NCBI GenBank assembly: GCA_963832445.1
Contig: CAWHUM010000010.1
Span: 62,001 to 126,000 of the forward strand
DNA from: AWTP1-13 sp963832445
Lineage (GTDB): Bacteria > Pseudomonadota > Alphaproteobacteria > Rhizobiales > Hyphomicrobiaceae
Reading direction: 5' to 3'
DNA length: 64,000 bases
Part shown: in pieces, positions 8,853 through 17,628 of the stretch
Numbering within the stretch: the first letter of the stretch is position 1
Layout of the letters: each line of letters begins with the position of its first letter
Made by a program: the position numbers and the translations under genes
Notes under the pieces: generated by a model
The model's database searches: none
The model's input: the letters and a program-made list of their open reading frames with translations, nothing else
Told to the model about the DNA's origin: nothing

Positions 8853-11260
8853 TGGAAGGCGCCCGCATGGTGCCGAGGGATGCCTCGACGCTGGACATGC
8901 TGCGCCAGCTCGAGCGCAAGGTGCTGTGGCTGTCGTCCTACATGATCCACCACGCAAACCACGAGGTGGACCGCGGCGACGGGTTGAAGGTGGGCGGGCA
9001 CCAGGCGTCATCGGCTTCCCTCGTGACGCTGATGACGGCTCTCTACTTCCACATCCTGCGGCCCGAGGATCGTGTGGCGGTGAAGCCGCACGCGAGCCCG
9101 GTGTTCCACGCCATCCAGTATCTGCTCGGCAACCAGAGCCTCGACAAGCTGCAGAACTTCCGCGCCTTCGGCGGCGCCCAATCCTACCCTTCTCGCACCA
9201 AAGACAAGGACGACGTCGATTTCTCAACTGGCTCGGTGGGGCTCGGCGTGGCGGCCACAGGCTTTGCGAGCCTGGTGCAGGACTACGTGCACGCCAAGGG
9301 CTGGAGCCGCGATTGGCCCAAGGGGCGCATGGTGGCGCTGATGGGCGACGCCGAACTCGACGAAGGCAATATCCATGAGGCGCTGCTGGAGTACTGGAAG
9401 CACGGGCTCGAGAACTGCTGGTGGGTGATCGACTACAACCGCCAGAGCCTGGACTCGGTGGTCTCCGACCGTCTGTTCATGAAGCTCGCCGGCCTGTTCG
9501 AGAACCTGGGCTGGCGGGTGGTTCTCATCAAGTACGGCAAGCTGCTGCAGGGGGCATTTGCCGAGCCGGGAGGCCAGCGTCTCAAGCAGTGGATCGAGGA
9601 TTGCCCCAACATGCTCTACTCGGCCCTCGTCTTCCAGGGCGGGGCGGCGTGGCGCAAGCAACTGGAGGAAGACCTCGCAATCCATCCTGACACTCTGGCC
9701 ATTGTCCGCCGCCACGACGACGCCGAGCTGGCGCGCCTGATGACCAACCTCGGCGGGCACGACATGGAGGCGATCCTGGAGGCCTTCGGCGGTGCACCGT
9801 CGGGGCAGCCGATCTGCTTCATTGCCTACACCATCAAGGGTTACGGCCTGCCGTTCCAGGGCCACAAGGACAATCACGCCGGACTGATGACCAAGTCGCA
9901 GATGCAGGAATTGCGCGCACGGGAGGGCATTAACCAGGGCGAGGAATGGGACAGGCTCGCGGGATTGCAGACACCAGCGGCCGAAATCGAACGGTTTCTG
10001 CGTGGCGTGCCGTTCGTACAGAAGGGACGGCGCAGGCTCGAAGCGGCGCGCGTTGCCGTCGACGGCTTTCCCAGGATCGAGGCAAAGGGCCAGATGTCGA
10101 CCCAGGCAGGCTTCGGGCGCATCCTGGATGAGATTGCGCGGGCCGGCGGGCCGCTCGCCGACCGCATCGTCACTACCTCGCCCGACGTGACAGTTTCTAC
10201 GAACCTCGGATCGTGGGTGAACCGCCGCGGGCTGTTCTCCATGGCCAGCCACGAGGACGTGTTCAAGGAACGCGGACTGCTCTCCCCTCAGCGCTGGGTG
10301 ATGAGCCCCAAGGGCCAGCACTTCGAGCTCGGCATCGCCGAGATGAACCTATTCTTGATGCTCTCCGCGCTGGGTCTGTCGCACTCGCTGTTCGGCGAGC
10401 GGCTGTTGCCCGTCGGCACGCTCTATGATCCCTTCGTCTGCCGCGGGCTCGATGCGCTCAACTACGCCTGCTACCAGGACGCGCGCTTTATCGTGGTGGG
10501 GACGCCTTCCGGCGTGACGCTGGCGCCGGAGGGCGGGGCGCATCAATCGATCGGCACGCCGCTGATAGGTATGGCGCAGGATGGGCTGGCCGCTTTCGAG
10601 CCGGCCTGGGTCGACGAGTTGGCGGTCATTATGGAGTGGGCGTTCCACTACATGCAGCGCGATGCGCCCGAGGACGCAGAGCAGCGCTGGCACCGCGACG
10701 AGAAGGGCGGCTCAGTCTACCTGCGGCTATCGACGCGGCCGCTGGATCAGCCCGCCCGCGCCATGACGCCGGCACTGCGGGAAGAAATCATCGGCGGCGG
10801 CTATTGGCTGCGCCGGCCCGAGCCCGGGACAGCGCTTGCCATCGTCTACACCGGCACGGTGGCGCCCGAAGCGATCGAAGCTGCGGGGCTGCTGGCAGAA
10901 GACAGGCGTGTTGGCGTACTGGCTGTAACCTCCGCTGATCGGCTGTCGGCCGGTTGGCATGCGGCGCAGCGGGCGCGGGAGCATGGCGAGGAAGATGGCC
11001 GGGCGCATGTAGAGACGCTGCTCGCCGAGCTGCCGCGCGACGCGGCCATTGTCACGGTGACGGACGCCTACCCCGAAGCGCTGTCATGGCTCGGCGGCGT
11101 GTGCGGCCACCGCGTGCGTGCACTGGGTGTGGAGCATTTCGGCCAATCAGGCTCGATACCCGAGCTCTACGGCCACTACGGCCTCGACGCGAATGCGATC
11201 CTTGCCGCGGCCGAGGGCATCACGGGGCGGCCCGTGCGGTATCGCTGGTTGCAGCGATGA
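8852..11260 (+). CDS. AceE-like (homodimeric E1) transketolase-family enzyme
   Basis: This 802-residue thiamine-diphosphate enzyme is built like the homodimeric pyruvate dehydrogenase E1. The ThDP motif begins GDAELDEGN and ends about 30 residues later in WWVIDYNRQSLD. A pyrimidine-binding half follows (GQHFELGIAEMNLFLMLSALG), then a transketolase C-terminal domain. GGAGG lies nine bases before ATG 8852. No E2 or E3 gene is nearby. Coupling with threonine deaminase suggests 2-oxobutyrate as substrate, but this is inference; pyruvate or another oxoacid is possible. Confidence 0.8.
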   Translation: MEGARMVPRDASTLDMLRQLERKVLWLSSYMIHHANHEVDRGDGLKVGGHQASSASLVTLMTALYFHILRPEDRVAVKPHASPVFHAIQYLLGNQSLDKLQNFRAFGGAQSYPSRTKDKDDVDFSTGSVGLGVAATGFASLVQDYVHAKGWSRDWPKGRMVALMGDAELDEGNIHEALLEYWKHGLENCWWVIDYNRQSLDSVVSDRLFMKLAGLFENLGWRVVLIKYGKLLQGAFAEPGGQRLKQWIEDCPNMLYSALVFQGGAAWRKQLEEDLAIHPDTLAIVRRHDDAELARLMTNLGGHDMEAILEAFGGAPSGQPICFIAYTIKGYGLPFQGHKDNHAGLMTKSQMQELRAREGINQGEEWDRLAGLQTPAAEIERFLRGVPFVQKGRRRLEAARVAVDGFPRIEAKGQMSTQAGFGRILDEIARAGGPLADRIVTTSPDVTVSTNLGSWVNRRGLFSMASHEDVFKERGLLSPQRWVMSPKGQHFELGIAEMNLFLMLSALGLSHSLFGERLLPVGTLYDPFVCRGLDALNYACYQDARFIVVGTPSGVTLAPEGGAHQSIGTPLIGMAQDGLAAFEPAWVDELAVIMEWAFHYMQRDAPEDAEQRWHRDEKGGSVYLRLSTRPLDQPARAMTPALREEIIGGGYWLRRPEPGTALAIVYTGTVAPEAIEAAGLLAEDRRVGVLAVTSADRLSAGWHAAQRAREHGEEDGRAHVETLLAELPRDAAIVTVTDAYPEALSWLGGVCGHRVRALGVEHFGQSGSIPELYGHYGLDANAILAAAEGITGRPVRYRWLQR

Positions 11261-11323
11261 CTTAGTATGGCAACGCTGATGATCGCCAGATCGGCGCAAC
11301 CCTGCTTGGAGTGCACACGTGCA

Positions 11324-11545
11324 ATGACCAGACAATTCACCGCGATCATTGAGCGCGAGGACGGTGGCTACGTGGCTCTTTGCCCCGAACTCGATATTGC
11401 CAGCCAAGGCGACACCATTGAGACTGCGCGGGCAAACCTTCAGGAGGCCTTGGAATTGTTTTTGGAAACCGCTTCCCCGGAGGAGATCAAGACGCGACTG
11501 CGTGAAGAGGTCTACGTCACCCGCGTCGAGGTTGCCGTTGGGTAA
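11324..11545 (+). CDS. hicB: HicB-family antitoxin
   Basis: This 73-residue protein has the HicB partial RNase-H-like fold: FTAIIEREDGGYVALCPELDIASQGDT, then a helical segment ETARANLQEALELFLE. HicB binds and neutralises the HicA mRNA interferase. ATG 11324 is preferred over an upstream start at 11267 because the family begins at this position. The antitoxin is encoded first, with its stop inside the hicA start region, so the pair forms a coupled unit. No DNA-binding C-terminal domain is present. Confidence 0.88.
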   Translation: MTRQFTAIIEREDGGYVALCPELDIASQGDTIETARANLQEALELFLETASPEEIKTRLREEVYVTRVEVAVG

Positions 11546-11759
11546 GCTGCGAGTTCTGTCCGGGCGCGAAGCATGCGAACTCCTCGCCCGACACGGCTTC
11601 GCTGAGGTTCGCCGCCGGGGCAGCCACATCGTCATGCAGAAGAAGCTCGCGACAGGCACGATTACGGTTCCGGTGCCTGATCACGACGAATTGCGCGCCG
11701 GCACTCTCCGCGCCATCATCCGCCAGAGCGGAGTGGCAAGGTCGGAGTTCGAGACGTGA
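11538..11759 (+). CDS. hicA: HicA-family mRNA interferase toxin
   Basis: This 73-residue double-stranded-RNA-binding-fold toxin has the signature GFAEVRRRGSHIVMQ with the catalytic histidine in GSH, and ends RAIIRQSGVARSEF. No ATG fits: the best start is TTG 11538, six bases after GAGG (11528-11531), giving the family-typical N-terminus MGKLRVLSG. The gene overlaps the hicB stop by eight bases. The weak start may keep toxin output below antitoxin output. Confidence 0.88.
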   Translation: MGKLRVLSGREACELLARHGFAEVRRRGSHIVMQKKLATGTITVPVPDHDELRAGTLRAIIRQSGVARSEFET

Positions 11760-11826
11760 ACGCGACCACTACTTCTTGATCCCGTGCTGTTTGTCCCATT
11801 GGGTGGCGCAGTGCGGCGGGCGCTCT

Positions 11827-12483
11827 CTAGATCGGCTTGTCGGGGAACGCCAGCTGCTCGCGCGCTCGCCACTCGTTCGTCACGTAATTGATGATCACCG
11901 ACTTGCGCACGCCCTCTATTCTGCGCGGCTCGAAGCCGTGGAAGGTGATGCCGGAGGGCACGAACACCATGGCGCCGTTGGGGGCGAAAGGCGAGGCGCC
12001 GACGTGCTTCTTGTCCTGGTCGTAAATGTCGGTGCCGAGCGTCCTGTGCTGCGGATCTTTCGACATGTAGAGCAGCATGGTGAAGGTTTTGACGCCAAGG
12101 TCGCTGTGCGGCTCCAGCCAGAAGCCATCGGTGTCCTGGGCCGCTTCCACGCGCAGATACGTGCCCGCCAGCCTGGCGCCGAAATGGCCGGCAATCCTGC
12201 CGGTCACGCGATCGTCCTGGAAGGCCTGGCAGAACCCCTCGCACACCGGGAATTTGGCGCGGCTTTCCACATCGAAGTACTTGCGGGTGTTGTTGTGCAG
12301 CTCGCGCTTGCCCGAGACCCCGCCAAGGTGGGGAGCGGGAAACGGCAGCCCCAGGATCTGGTCTACCGCATCCTCGGGCAGGCAGCGCTGCAGGAACCAG
12401 TGGCGATAGGGCTTCTCGTTGCGTTGCGAGCTGTCGATGCTCTCGAGCAGTGCCGCGATGAAGGCTTCCTTGGTGATCGCCAT
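11827..12483 (-). CDS. 2-oxoglutarate/Fe(II)-dependent oxygenase-like protein
   Basis: This 218-residue protein has a double-stranded beta-helix iron site: HSD in EPHSDLGVKTFTM, the distal histidine in TFHGFEPRRIEGVRKS, and an arginine expected to hold 2-oxoglutarate. The substrate is unknown. ATG 12483 is chosen (GGGAAAG upstream); the open frame continues to 12588 without a better start. It is transcribed divergently from the glutathione transferase gene. Confidence 0.75.
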   Translation of the reverse strand: MAITKEAFIAALLESIDSSQRNEKPYRHWFLQRCLPEDAVDQILGLPFPAPHLGGVSGKRELHNNTRKYFDVESRAKFPVCEGFCQAFQDDRVTGRIAGHFGARLAGTYLRVEAAQDTDGFWLEPHSDLGVKTFTMLLYMSKDPQHRTLGTDIYDQDKKHVGASPFAPNGAMVFVPSGITFHGFEPRRIEGVRKSVIINYVTNEWRAREQLAFPDKPI

Positions 12484-12862
12484 TCTTGCAACTTTCCCAA
12501 CGTCATAGGGCCGGCCGCGGAGGCTCGGCACACGAATCCTTGCGCCTTGTAGGCCGCGAGATTGTTGGGGGCAATAGGCTGGGGGCAAGGCCCTCCGGTC
12601 AAGTCCGCCGCTCCCCTAGGGAGCTCGTGGCCGAGAAGTTAACGCCCAAGCTCACAAGAGCGGGACTGTCCGCGGGACGGGAGAACCCATCGGGCCTTGC
12701 CCCCACACCCGGGGGAACGGTCTGGTCGGATTTTGTCGGAACTGTGTCGCTTGTTAACACACCGTGTGAGCTGAGCCTTGACGTGCACGCGATTGCCGCA
12801 AGTGCCGCATTCGTTTAGCTTCGCCGCTTCGCGCTTGGAAAAATTTCTTACCAGGAACACCG
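12484..12862. other. Long divergent promoter region
   Basis: The 379 bases separate the divergent oxygenase and glutathione transferase genes. No RNA gene or supported small gene was seen. Short GC-rich inverted segments (for example CCCCC...GGGGG near 12700-12714) are present, but no operator could be assigned. Confidence 0.4.
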
Positions 12863-13495
12863 ATGATCGATCTCTACACGTGGTCGACCCCCAACGGCCG
12901 CAAAGTATCCATTATGCTCGAAGAGTGCGGGCTCGAGTATGCGACCCACGCCATCGACATCGGCAAGGGCGACCAGTTCAAGCCGGAATTCCTCAAGATC
13001 AGCCCCAACAACCGCATCCCTGCGATCATCGACCGCGACAACGGCCGCTCGCTGTTCGAGTCCGGGGCCATTCTCATGTACCTCGCCGAGAAGACCGGCA
13101 AGTTCTGGCCGCAGGATGCCGATGGCCGCTGGCTCACCATGCAGTGGCTGATGTGGCAGATGGGCGGGGTGGGGCCGATGTTCGGGCAGGTGCACCACTT
13201 CGTGAAGTACAACCAGGGCAAGGCCCCCTACGCGGAAGAGCGCTACCTCAAAGAGGCGCACCGCCTTTATGGCGTGCTCGATCGGCGGCTGGCGGAAGTC
13301 GAGTATCTGGCGGGCAGCTATTCCATCGCCGACATAGCCACGTGGCCCTGGGTTTCGCGCTTCGAATGGCAGACCGTCGACCTCAAGGCCTACCCCAACG
13401 TGTTGCGCTGGTACAAAGCCATCGCCGGCCGTCCCGCGGTGCAGAAAGGCTACCACGTGCCCGTCAAGCAACCCGGCATCCCCATGCCGGCCTGA
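12863..13495 (+). CDS. Glutathione S-transferase, Nu-class/YfcG-like
   Basis: The 210 residues hold an N-terminal thioredoxin-fold domain (IDLYTWSTPNGRKVSIMLEE; the TxNG site replaces a classic Ser/Tyr/Cys catalytic residue) and a helical C-terminal domain. The motifs NNRIPAIID and FESGAILMYLA bind glutathione. YfcG-type proteins are glutathione-dependent disulfide reductases, so that activity is the best guess. It lies 31 bases before the DapA-like gene and is probably co-transcribed with it. Confidence 0.88.
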   Translation: MIDLYTWSTPNGRKVSIMLEECGLEYATHAIDIGKGDQFKPEFLKISPNNRIPAIIDRDNGRSLFESGAILMYLAEKTGKFWPQDADGRWLTMQWLMWQMGGVGPMFGQVHHFVKYNQGKAPYAEERYLKEAHRLYGVLDRRLAEVEYLAGSYSIADIATWPWVSRFEWQTVDLKAYPNVLRWYKAIAGRPAVQKGYHVPVKQPGIPMPA

Positions 13496-13526
13496 TGCAG
13501 ACAACCAACGATACGAGGTCCTGGCA

Positions 13527-14453
13527 ATGAGCAAGCAAGCCGGCTTCTCAGGCGTCATAGCGCCGGTTCTGACGCCCTTCGGTGAGGACGGCAATCCCGA
13601 CGCCCGACGCTTCGCCGACCACGCACGCTGGCTCATCGACGAAGGCTGCACGGGACTGGCGCCGTTCGGCACCACCAGCGAGGCCAACTCGCTGGGGCTC
13701 GACGAGCGCATGGAGTTGCTGGAAGAGCTGGTCGACGACGGCATCGAGGCTGCAAAGCTGATGCCCGGCACGGGGATGTGCTCGCTGGCCGACGCCATCA
13801 TGCTGACGCGCCATGCCATGGACCTTGGCTGCGGCGGAGTGCTGATGCTGCCGCCGTTCTACTACAAAGGGCCGAGCGAGGAGGGGCTGTTCCGCTTCTT
13901 CGCGGAAGTCATCGAAGGCGTGGCCGAGGACAAGCTCAAGGTCTACCTCTATCACATCCCACCGGTGGCGCAGGTGGGCTTCTCGCTGCCGCTAATTGGC
14001 CGCCTGATCAAGGAGTTTCCAGGGACGGTCGTGGGCCTCAAGGATTCCTCCGGCGACTGGAGCAACACGGCGGCGATCCTCGAAGCGTATCCCGGCTTCG
14101 AGGTGTTTCCGGGCTCTGAGGTATTTCTGCTGGACGGCCTCAGAAAAGGTGCGGCCGGGTGTATCTCGGCAACGTGCAACGTCAGTGCCGCAGCCATCCG
14201 CAATGTTTACGACAACTGGAAGGGGCAGGACGCCGACAAGCTGCAGGCCGGCATAACTGCGCTGCGCAAGGCAATCCAGGCCTATCCAATGATCCCGGCG
14301 CTGAAGGCGTTGATCGCTCACTACAGGGGCGATCCTGGCTGGGCCAAGGTGCGTCCGCCGTTCACGGAGCTACCCGCGGCCGAGGCCGAGAAGGCGATCC
14401 GCACCCTGGCTGACACGCACGGCTTCAAGCTGAAGTTTGCAAAGGCAGCGTGA
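13527..14453 (+). CDS. Dihydrodipicolinate synthase family aldolase
   Basis: This 308-residue class I aldolase has a TIM barrel with the Schiff-base lysine at K172 (VVGLKDSSGD) and a tyrosine at Y142 (LYHIPP). The usual GTTGE pyruvate motif reads GTTSE here and YNxP reads YHIP, so it probably is not the lysine-pathway DapA. A sugar-acid or other oxoacid lyase/dehydratase is more likely. It follows the glutathione transferase gene closely. Confidence 0.82.
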   Translation: MSKQAGFSGVIAPVLTPFGEDGNPDARRFADHARWLIDEGCTGLAPFGTTSEANSLGLDERMELLEELVDDGIEAAKLMPGTGMCSLADAIMLTRHAMDLGCGGVLMLPPFYYKGPSEEGLFRFFAEVIEGVAEDKLKVYLYHIPPVAQVGFSLPLIGRLIKEFPGTVVGLKDSSGDWSNTAAILEAYPGFEVFPGSEVFLLDGLRKGAAGCISATCNVSAAAIRNVYDNWKGQDADKLQAGITALRKAIQAYPMIPALKALIAHYRGDPGWAKVRPPFTELPAAEAEKAIRTLADTHGFKLKFAKAA

Positions 14454-14539
14454 GCGGCTGCCTAGAGGGCCGCAATTCTCGCCAAGCCAAGCGCTGGTGG
14501 GAGCCGGTGCAGGGGTCCGCCTGCTTTCGGGCGACGCGA

Positions 14540-14836
14540 CTAAGCGCCCTCGAGCGTGAACAGCATGTCCAGATCGCTCGTACATTGCTTACGAAGAGCA
14601 ATGAGAGGTTGGTACTCAGGTGCGTTGTACCAAGCGTTCAGAGCGTCCATATCCGGGAACTCGATGATGACGACACGCTCCGGTTTCCAATGGCCGCCTT
14701 CTGGCATCCTGTGACTTCCGCCCTTTGTTAGATAACGCCCGCCGTATCGGGCGATCATAGGCCCAACCTTGGTCCTGTATTCCTCGAATTTGGCCGCGTC
14801 GGTGATGATGTGTTCGACAATCAGGTAAGCGGCCAT
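14540..14836 (-). CDS. DUF1330 domain protein
   Basis: This 98-residue dimeric ferredoxin-like (dabb) fold protein has the family features: YLIVEHIITDAAKFEEYRTK at the start, GGRYLTKGG in the middle, and VVIIEFPDMDALNAWYNAPEYQPL. Function is unknown. ATG 14836 is chosen over the longer frame to 15019, with GGGAG nine bases upstream. It lies downstream of the Rieske oxygenase gene on the same strand, 145 bases away, and may be in the same operon. Confidence 0.85.
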   Translation of the reverse strand: MAAYLIVEHIITDAAKFEEYRTKVGPMIARYGGRYLTKGGSHRMPEGGHWKPERVVIIEFPDMDALNAWYNAPEYQPLIALRKQCTSDLDMLFTLEGA

Positions 14837-14981
14837 CACACTTGCTCCCGTCTCTACCGGCCAGTAACCAAAAAAAATCCGCGCCGTGTTGCGATGTCGG
14901 TACGACGACATCGTAGATGCGCAGACGCTTGCAATCAAACGCTGTGCGGCGTGGCGCTTCGCTGAAGATGACGCCGGTCGC

Positions 14982-16169
14982 TTACTCCGCAGCCTCCAGG
15001 CGTTCCCCGGCGGGCGCAAGCCCGAGAGCGGCCCGCAGCGACTGGTGGTAGTGGATCATCGCCGGCTCATTGCGTCCATAAACCACGTGTGTCTGCGCTC
15101 CCGACGCGACGCCGGCTTGAATCGTGCGCCCCGCTGGAAAGTCCTCGCCCGTGACCACATCGAGCACGAGCTGCATGTTCTTGTCCCAGTGGGCGCGCTC
15201 CTCCTCGGTCGCGGGCGCCTTGGGGATGTACAGCGCAAGCTCCATGACGGCGCGGTCGACGCGGCTCTCGCTCGGGAAGATGCGCGCAAGCTCGACGTGA
15301 TCACCCTGCACGATGAGCAGCGTGTTGGGGAACAGCGAGTAGATGAGCGTCGTGTTCCACATCAGATCCCAGCTGTCCTCGGGCTCCGCCTTGAGACGCT
15401 CGAGCTTCTTTCGCGGCATGACGAGCCTGTGGTTCGGGCCGAAGGCCTGAAAATCGGTGACGTTGCCGTGCAGGATCTCGGTCAGTGAGTCCTTGTGCAG
15501 GAAGCCGATGTGATAGCCCTCATGGAAGGTATCGACGAGGAGCTTCCAGTTCATGGGCTCGGGGATCACGCGCTTGTCGAAGAACGTCCATGTGCCGAAG
15601 CCGTAGGTGGCAAGCTCCGGCCCGAGCCCGCTGAGCCAGGGGTCGATATCGAACTCGGTGGCCCCGTCCACCGCGGGGGTCGGGATCACCCACACGAGGC
15701 CGTGCTTCTCGCATAGCGGCAGCGGGGTGAGCGAGGACCTTTCGGCGCGCACGCCGGCAAAGGATCGTTCGTCGGGGATGCCCCGCACCCGGCCATCGAG
15801 GTCGTAGGTCCAGGCATGGTAGGGGCAAACGAATAGGCGCGCCTTGCCGCAACCCTGGGCGACCTTGGCGCCGCGGTGCCTGCAGACGTTGAGGAACGCG
15901 CGCAGTTTGCCGTCGGTGCCGCGCGCGACGAGGATGGGCATGCCCGCGTAGTCATCGGTTCGGAAAGCGCCGGGTGCTGGCCACTCGGAGGCAAACCCCA
16001 TAAGCAGAGGGTGCTGGCGGAAGAGGATTTGCCGCTCGCGCGCGGCGTGCTCCGGATCGCAGTAGATGGACACCTCGTTGCGCCACGGAGCTTCGGCCAT
16101 GCTGGTGGTCTTGGTATCGACATAGTGCAGCAGCCGCTTCAGAAGGCCGATCTGTTGCTCGCGGTTCAC
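14982..16169 (-). CDS. Rieske aromatic ring-hydroxylating oxygenase, large subunit
   Basis: The protein has 395 residues. Rieske cluster ligands are C96-x-H98 (NVCRHRG) and C115-x2-H118 (CPYHAW). The mononuclear iron site is H216 and H220 in DTFHEGYHIGF, with the bridging Asp213. No small subunit or reductase gene is nearby, so partners must be supplied from elsewhere. The natural substrate is unknown. A divergent TetR gene with two operators lies upstream, so induction by a substrate-like ligand is likely. Confidence 0.9.
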   Translation of the reverse strand: MNREQQIGLLKRLLHYVDTKTTSMAEAPWRNEVSIYCDPEHAARERQILFRQHPLLMGFASEWPAPGAFRTDDYAGMPILVARGTDGKLRAFLNVCRHRGAKVAQGCGKARLFVCPYHAWTYDLDGRVRGIPDERSFAGVRAERSSLTPLPLCEKHGLVWVIPTPAVDGATEFDIDPWLSGLGPELATYGFGTWTFFDKRVIPEPMNWKLLVDTFHEGYHIGFLHKDSLTEILHGNVTDFQAFGPNHRLVMPRKKLERLKAEPEDSWDLMWNTTLIYSLFPNTLLIVQGDHVELARIFPSESRVDRAVMELALYIPKAPATEEERAHWDKNMQLVLDVVTGEDFPAGRTIQAGVASGAQTHVVYGRNEPAMIHYHQSLRAALGLAPAGERLEAAE

Positions 16170-16229
16170 TGGTGCCTCTCCCTAGCCTTTTATGGTTCAA
16201 CGTTCCGCTTCATGCACCCGACGATATTT

Positions 16230-16245
16230 GATACGGTAGCGTATC
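16230..16245. promoter_or_regulatory. Probable TetR operator, copy 1
   Basis: The 16-base palindrome GATACGGTAGCGTATC is flanked by TT and AA, which extends the inverted repeat to 20 bases (16228-16247). It lies in the divergent promoter between the oxygenase and the tetR gene. A second, near-identical copy lies 35 bases downstream, centre to centre. Confidence 0.75.
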
Positions 16246-16264
16246 AAGGGGGCAGCCGTTTGCC

Positions 16265-16280
16265 AATACGGTGCCGTATC
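16265..16280. promoter_or_regulatory. Probable TetR operator, copy 2
   Basis: The sequence AATACGGTGCCGTATC matches copy 1 at 13 of 16 positions and keeps the symmetric ATACGGT/CCGTAT arms. It ends 17 bases before the tetR start codon, where bound repressor would block its own transcription. Confidence 0.75.
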
Positions 16281-16297
16281 ACAATCGAGAGAGCGGG

Positions 16298-16864
16298 ATG
16301 GAAGTCGACGACGGAACGGCAAGATGGATCGAAGCCGGCCTCGACGAGCTTGCCGAGGGCGGGATAGACGGCGTGCGAGTGGAGGCGGTGGCCGAGCGGC
16401 TCGGCGTGACCAAAGGCGGCTTCTATCGCCGGTTCAAGGACCGCAGGGCCCTGCTCAACGCCATCTTGGATACGTGGCGCCGTGGGCGCATCGCCGCCAT
16501 CGACCAGCAGATCGAACTAGGCGGTGCAAGCGCAAGCGAGCGGCTGATGTCCCTGGTGAAGCTCTATTCGGAGCGCGTCAACGCGCAGGGGATGGCGATC
16601 GAACTCGCCATCCGCCAATGGGCGCGCTCCGATGCCGCCGCCGCCGCCGCGGTAGCCCAGGTCGATGCAGAGCGCTTGGAAAGGGTCGGCGCTCTCTACA
16701 CCGCCATGGGCCTGACTGCAGCTGAGGCGCAAGCGCGGGCGGTGCTGTTCTACGCGTTCATCTTCGGGCAGAGCCTGCTGTTCCTCGATTATCCGCCACG
16801 CAAGCGGGCAAGCCTGATTGCCGCCTGCGCCCGCAACCTGATCGATGCCGAAACTGCAGCGTGA
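16298..16864 (+). CDS. TetR/AcrR-family repressor
   Basis: The 188 residues carry an N-terminal helix-turn-helix (VEAVAERLGVTKGGFYRRFKDRRALLNAIL, split here as residues 28-47 and 48-57) and a variable ligand-binding C-terminal domain. ATG 16298 is preferred to the upstream frame from 16271, because the latter would start inside operator copy 2. It is divergent from the Rieske oxygenase gene, which it probably represses along with itself. Confidence 0.88.
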   Translation: MEVDDGTARWIEAGLDELAEGGIDGVRVEAVAERLGVTKGGFYRRFKDRRALLNAILDTWRRGRIAAIDQQIELGGASASERLMSLVKLYSERVNAQGMAIELAIRQWARSDAAAAAAVAQVDAERLERVGALYTAMGLTAAEAQARAVLFYAFIFGQSLLFLDYPPRKRASLIAACARNLIDAETAA

Positions 16865-16867
16865 CGC

Positions 16868-17452
16868 TCAGCCGCCGGCCTGCCACTGCCTGATCCAATC
16901 CAGGGGATAGATCAGCATCAGGATGTTGAGGAACAGGTTGTCCCGGATCAGGTACAACAGCGCGACTTCCGTCCCGATCAGCAGCAGCACGGTGACCCAC
17001 GGCGGCAGTCGCCAAGCTAGAAAGAAGCCCACTATCATGGCCGAAATGTCGGCGACCGAATTGACGATGGTGTCGCCGTAGTAGTCGCGCGAGACGGTTT
17101 GTGCGCGATAGCGATTGATGATGAAGGGCGTGTTCTCGAACACCTCCCAGGCGCACTCGATGCCGACCGCTATCACCAGGCGCGCCGCGAATGACAGCCG
17201 GCCGCGGAAGATTGCCCACAGCAGGAAGTAGAAGATCAGCCCATGGAGCAGATGGCTATAGGTGTACCAGTCGGTAAGGTGCTGGGAGACCTCGGAGTTG
17301 TCGCGCCCGCCAAGCCACAGCTTCACGTATCCGCACTGGCAGATAGGAATGCGCCCCATCCAGGCCAGGATGCCTGCCGCCACGGCGATCATGCCTAGCG
17401 AAATGAGCAGCGCCGCAGGGAGCGAAAGCCTAGGTATGACGAAACGGCTCAT
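16868..17452 (-). CDS. UPF0314/DUF2585 membrane protein
   Basis: This is a 194-residue inner-membrane protein with several hydrophobic segments, the conserved IPICQCGYVKLWLGG loop, a WYTYSHLLHG motif, and ECAWEVFEN in a later helix. The family is found mainly in alphaproteobacteria and has no known function. ATG 17452 gives the family's normal length; the open frame to 17596 lacks similarity. It is convergent with tetR, with only three bases between them. Confidence 0.85.
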   Translation of the reverse strand: MSRFVIPRLSLPAALLISLGMIAVAAGILAWMGRIPICQCGYVKLWLGGRDNSEVSQHLTDWYTYSHLLHGLIFYFLLWAIFRGRLSFAARLVIAVGIECAWEVFENTPFIINRYRAQTVSRDYYGDTIVNSVADISAMIVGFFLAWRLPPWVTVLLLIGTEVALLYLIRDNLFLNILMLIYPLDWIRQWQAGG

Positions 17453-17628
17453 TTGTGCATCTTGGCACGGCCGCGGGACCAGCGGAATTCGGGCCATGAA
17501 GCTCGGGCAACGGGTGCGCCGCTTTCGCAACAGTGCGGTGACGCCCGGCCTCCCACAGAATTCCGGCGCGGGCCTTTGTTTTGTCGCGCTCAGCACCTAA
17601 ATGCCCGGGCAGGCACGAGGTTCACGCC

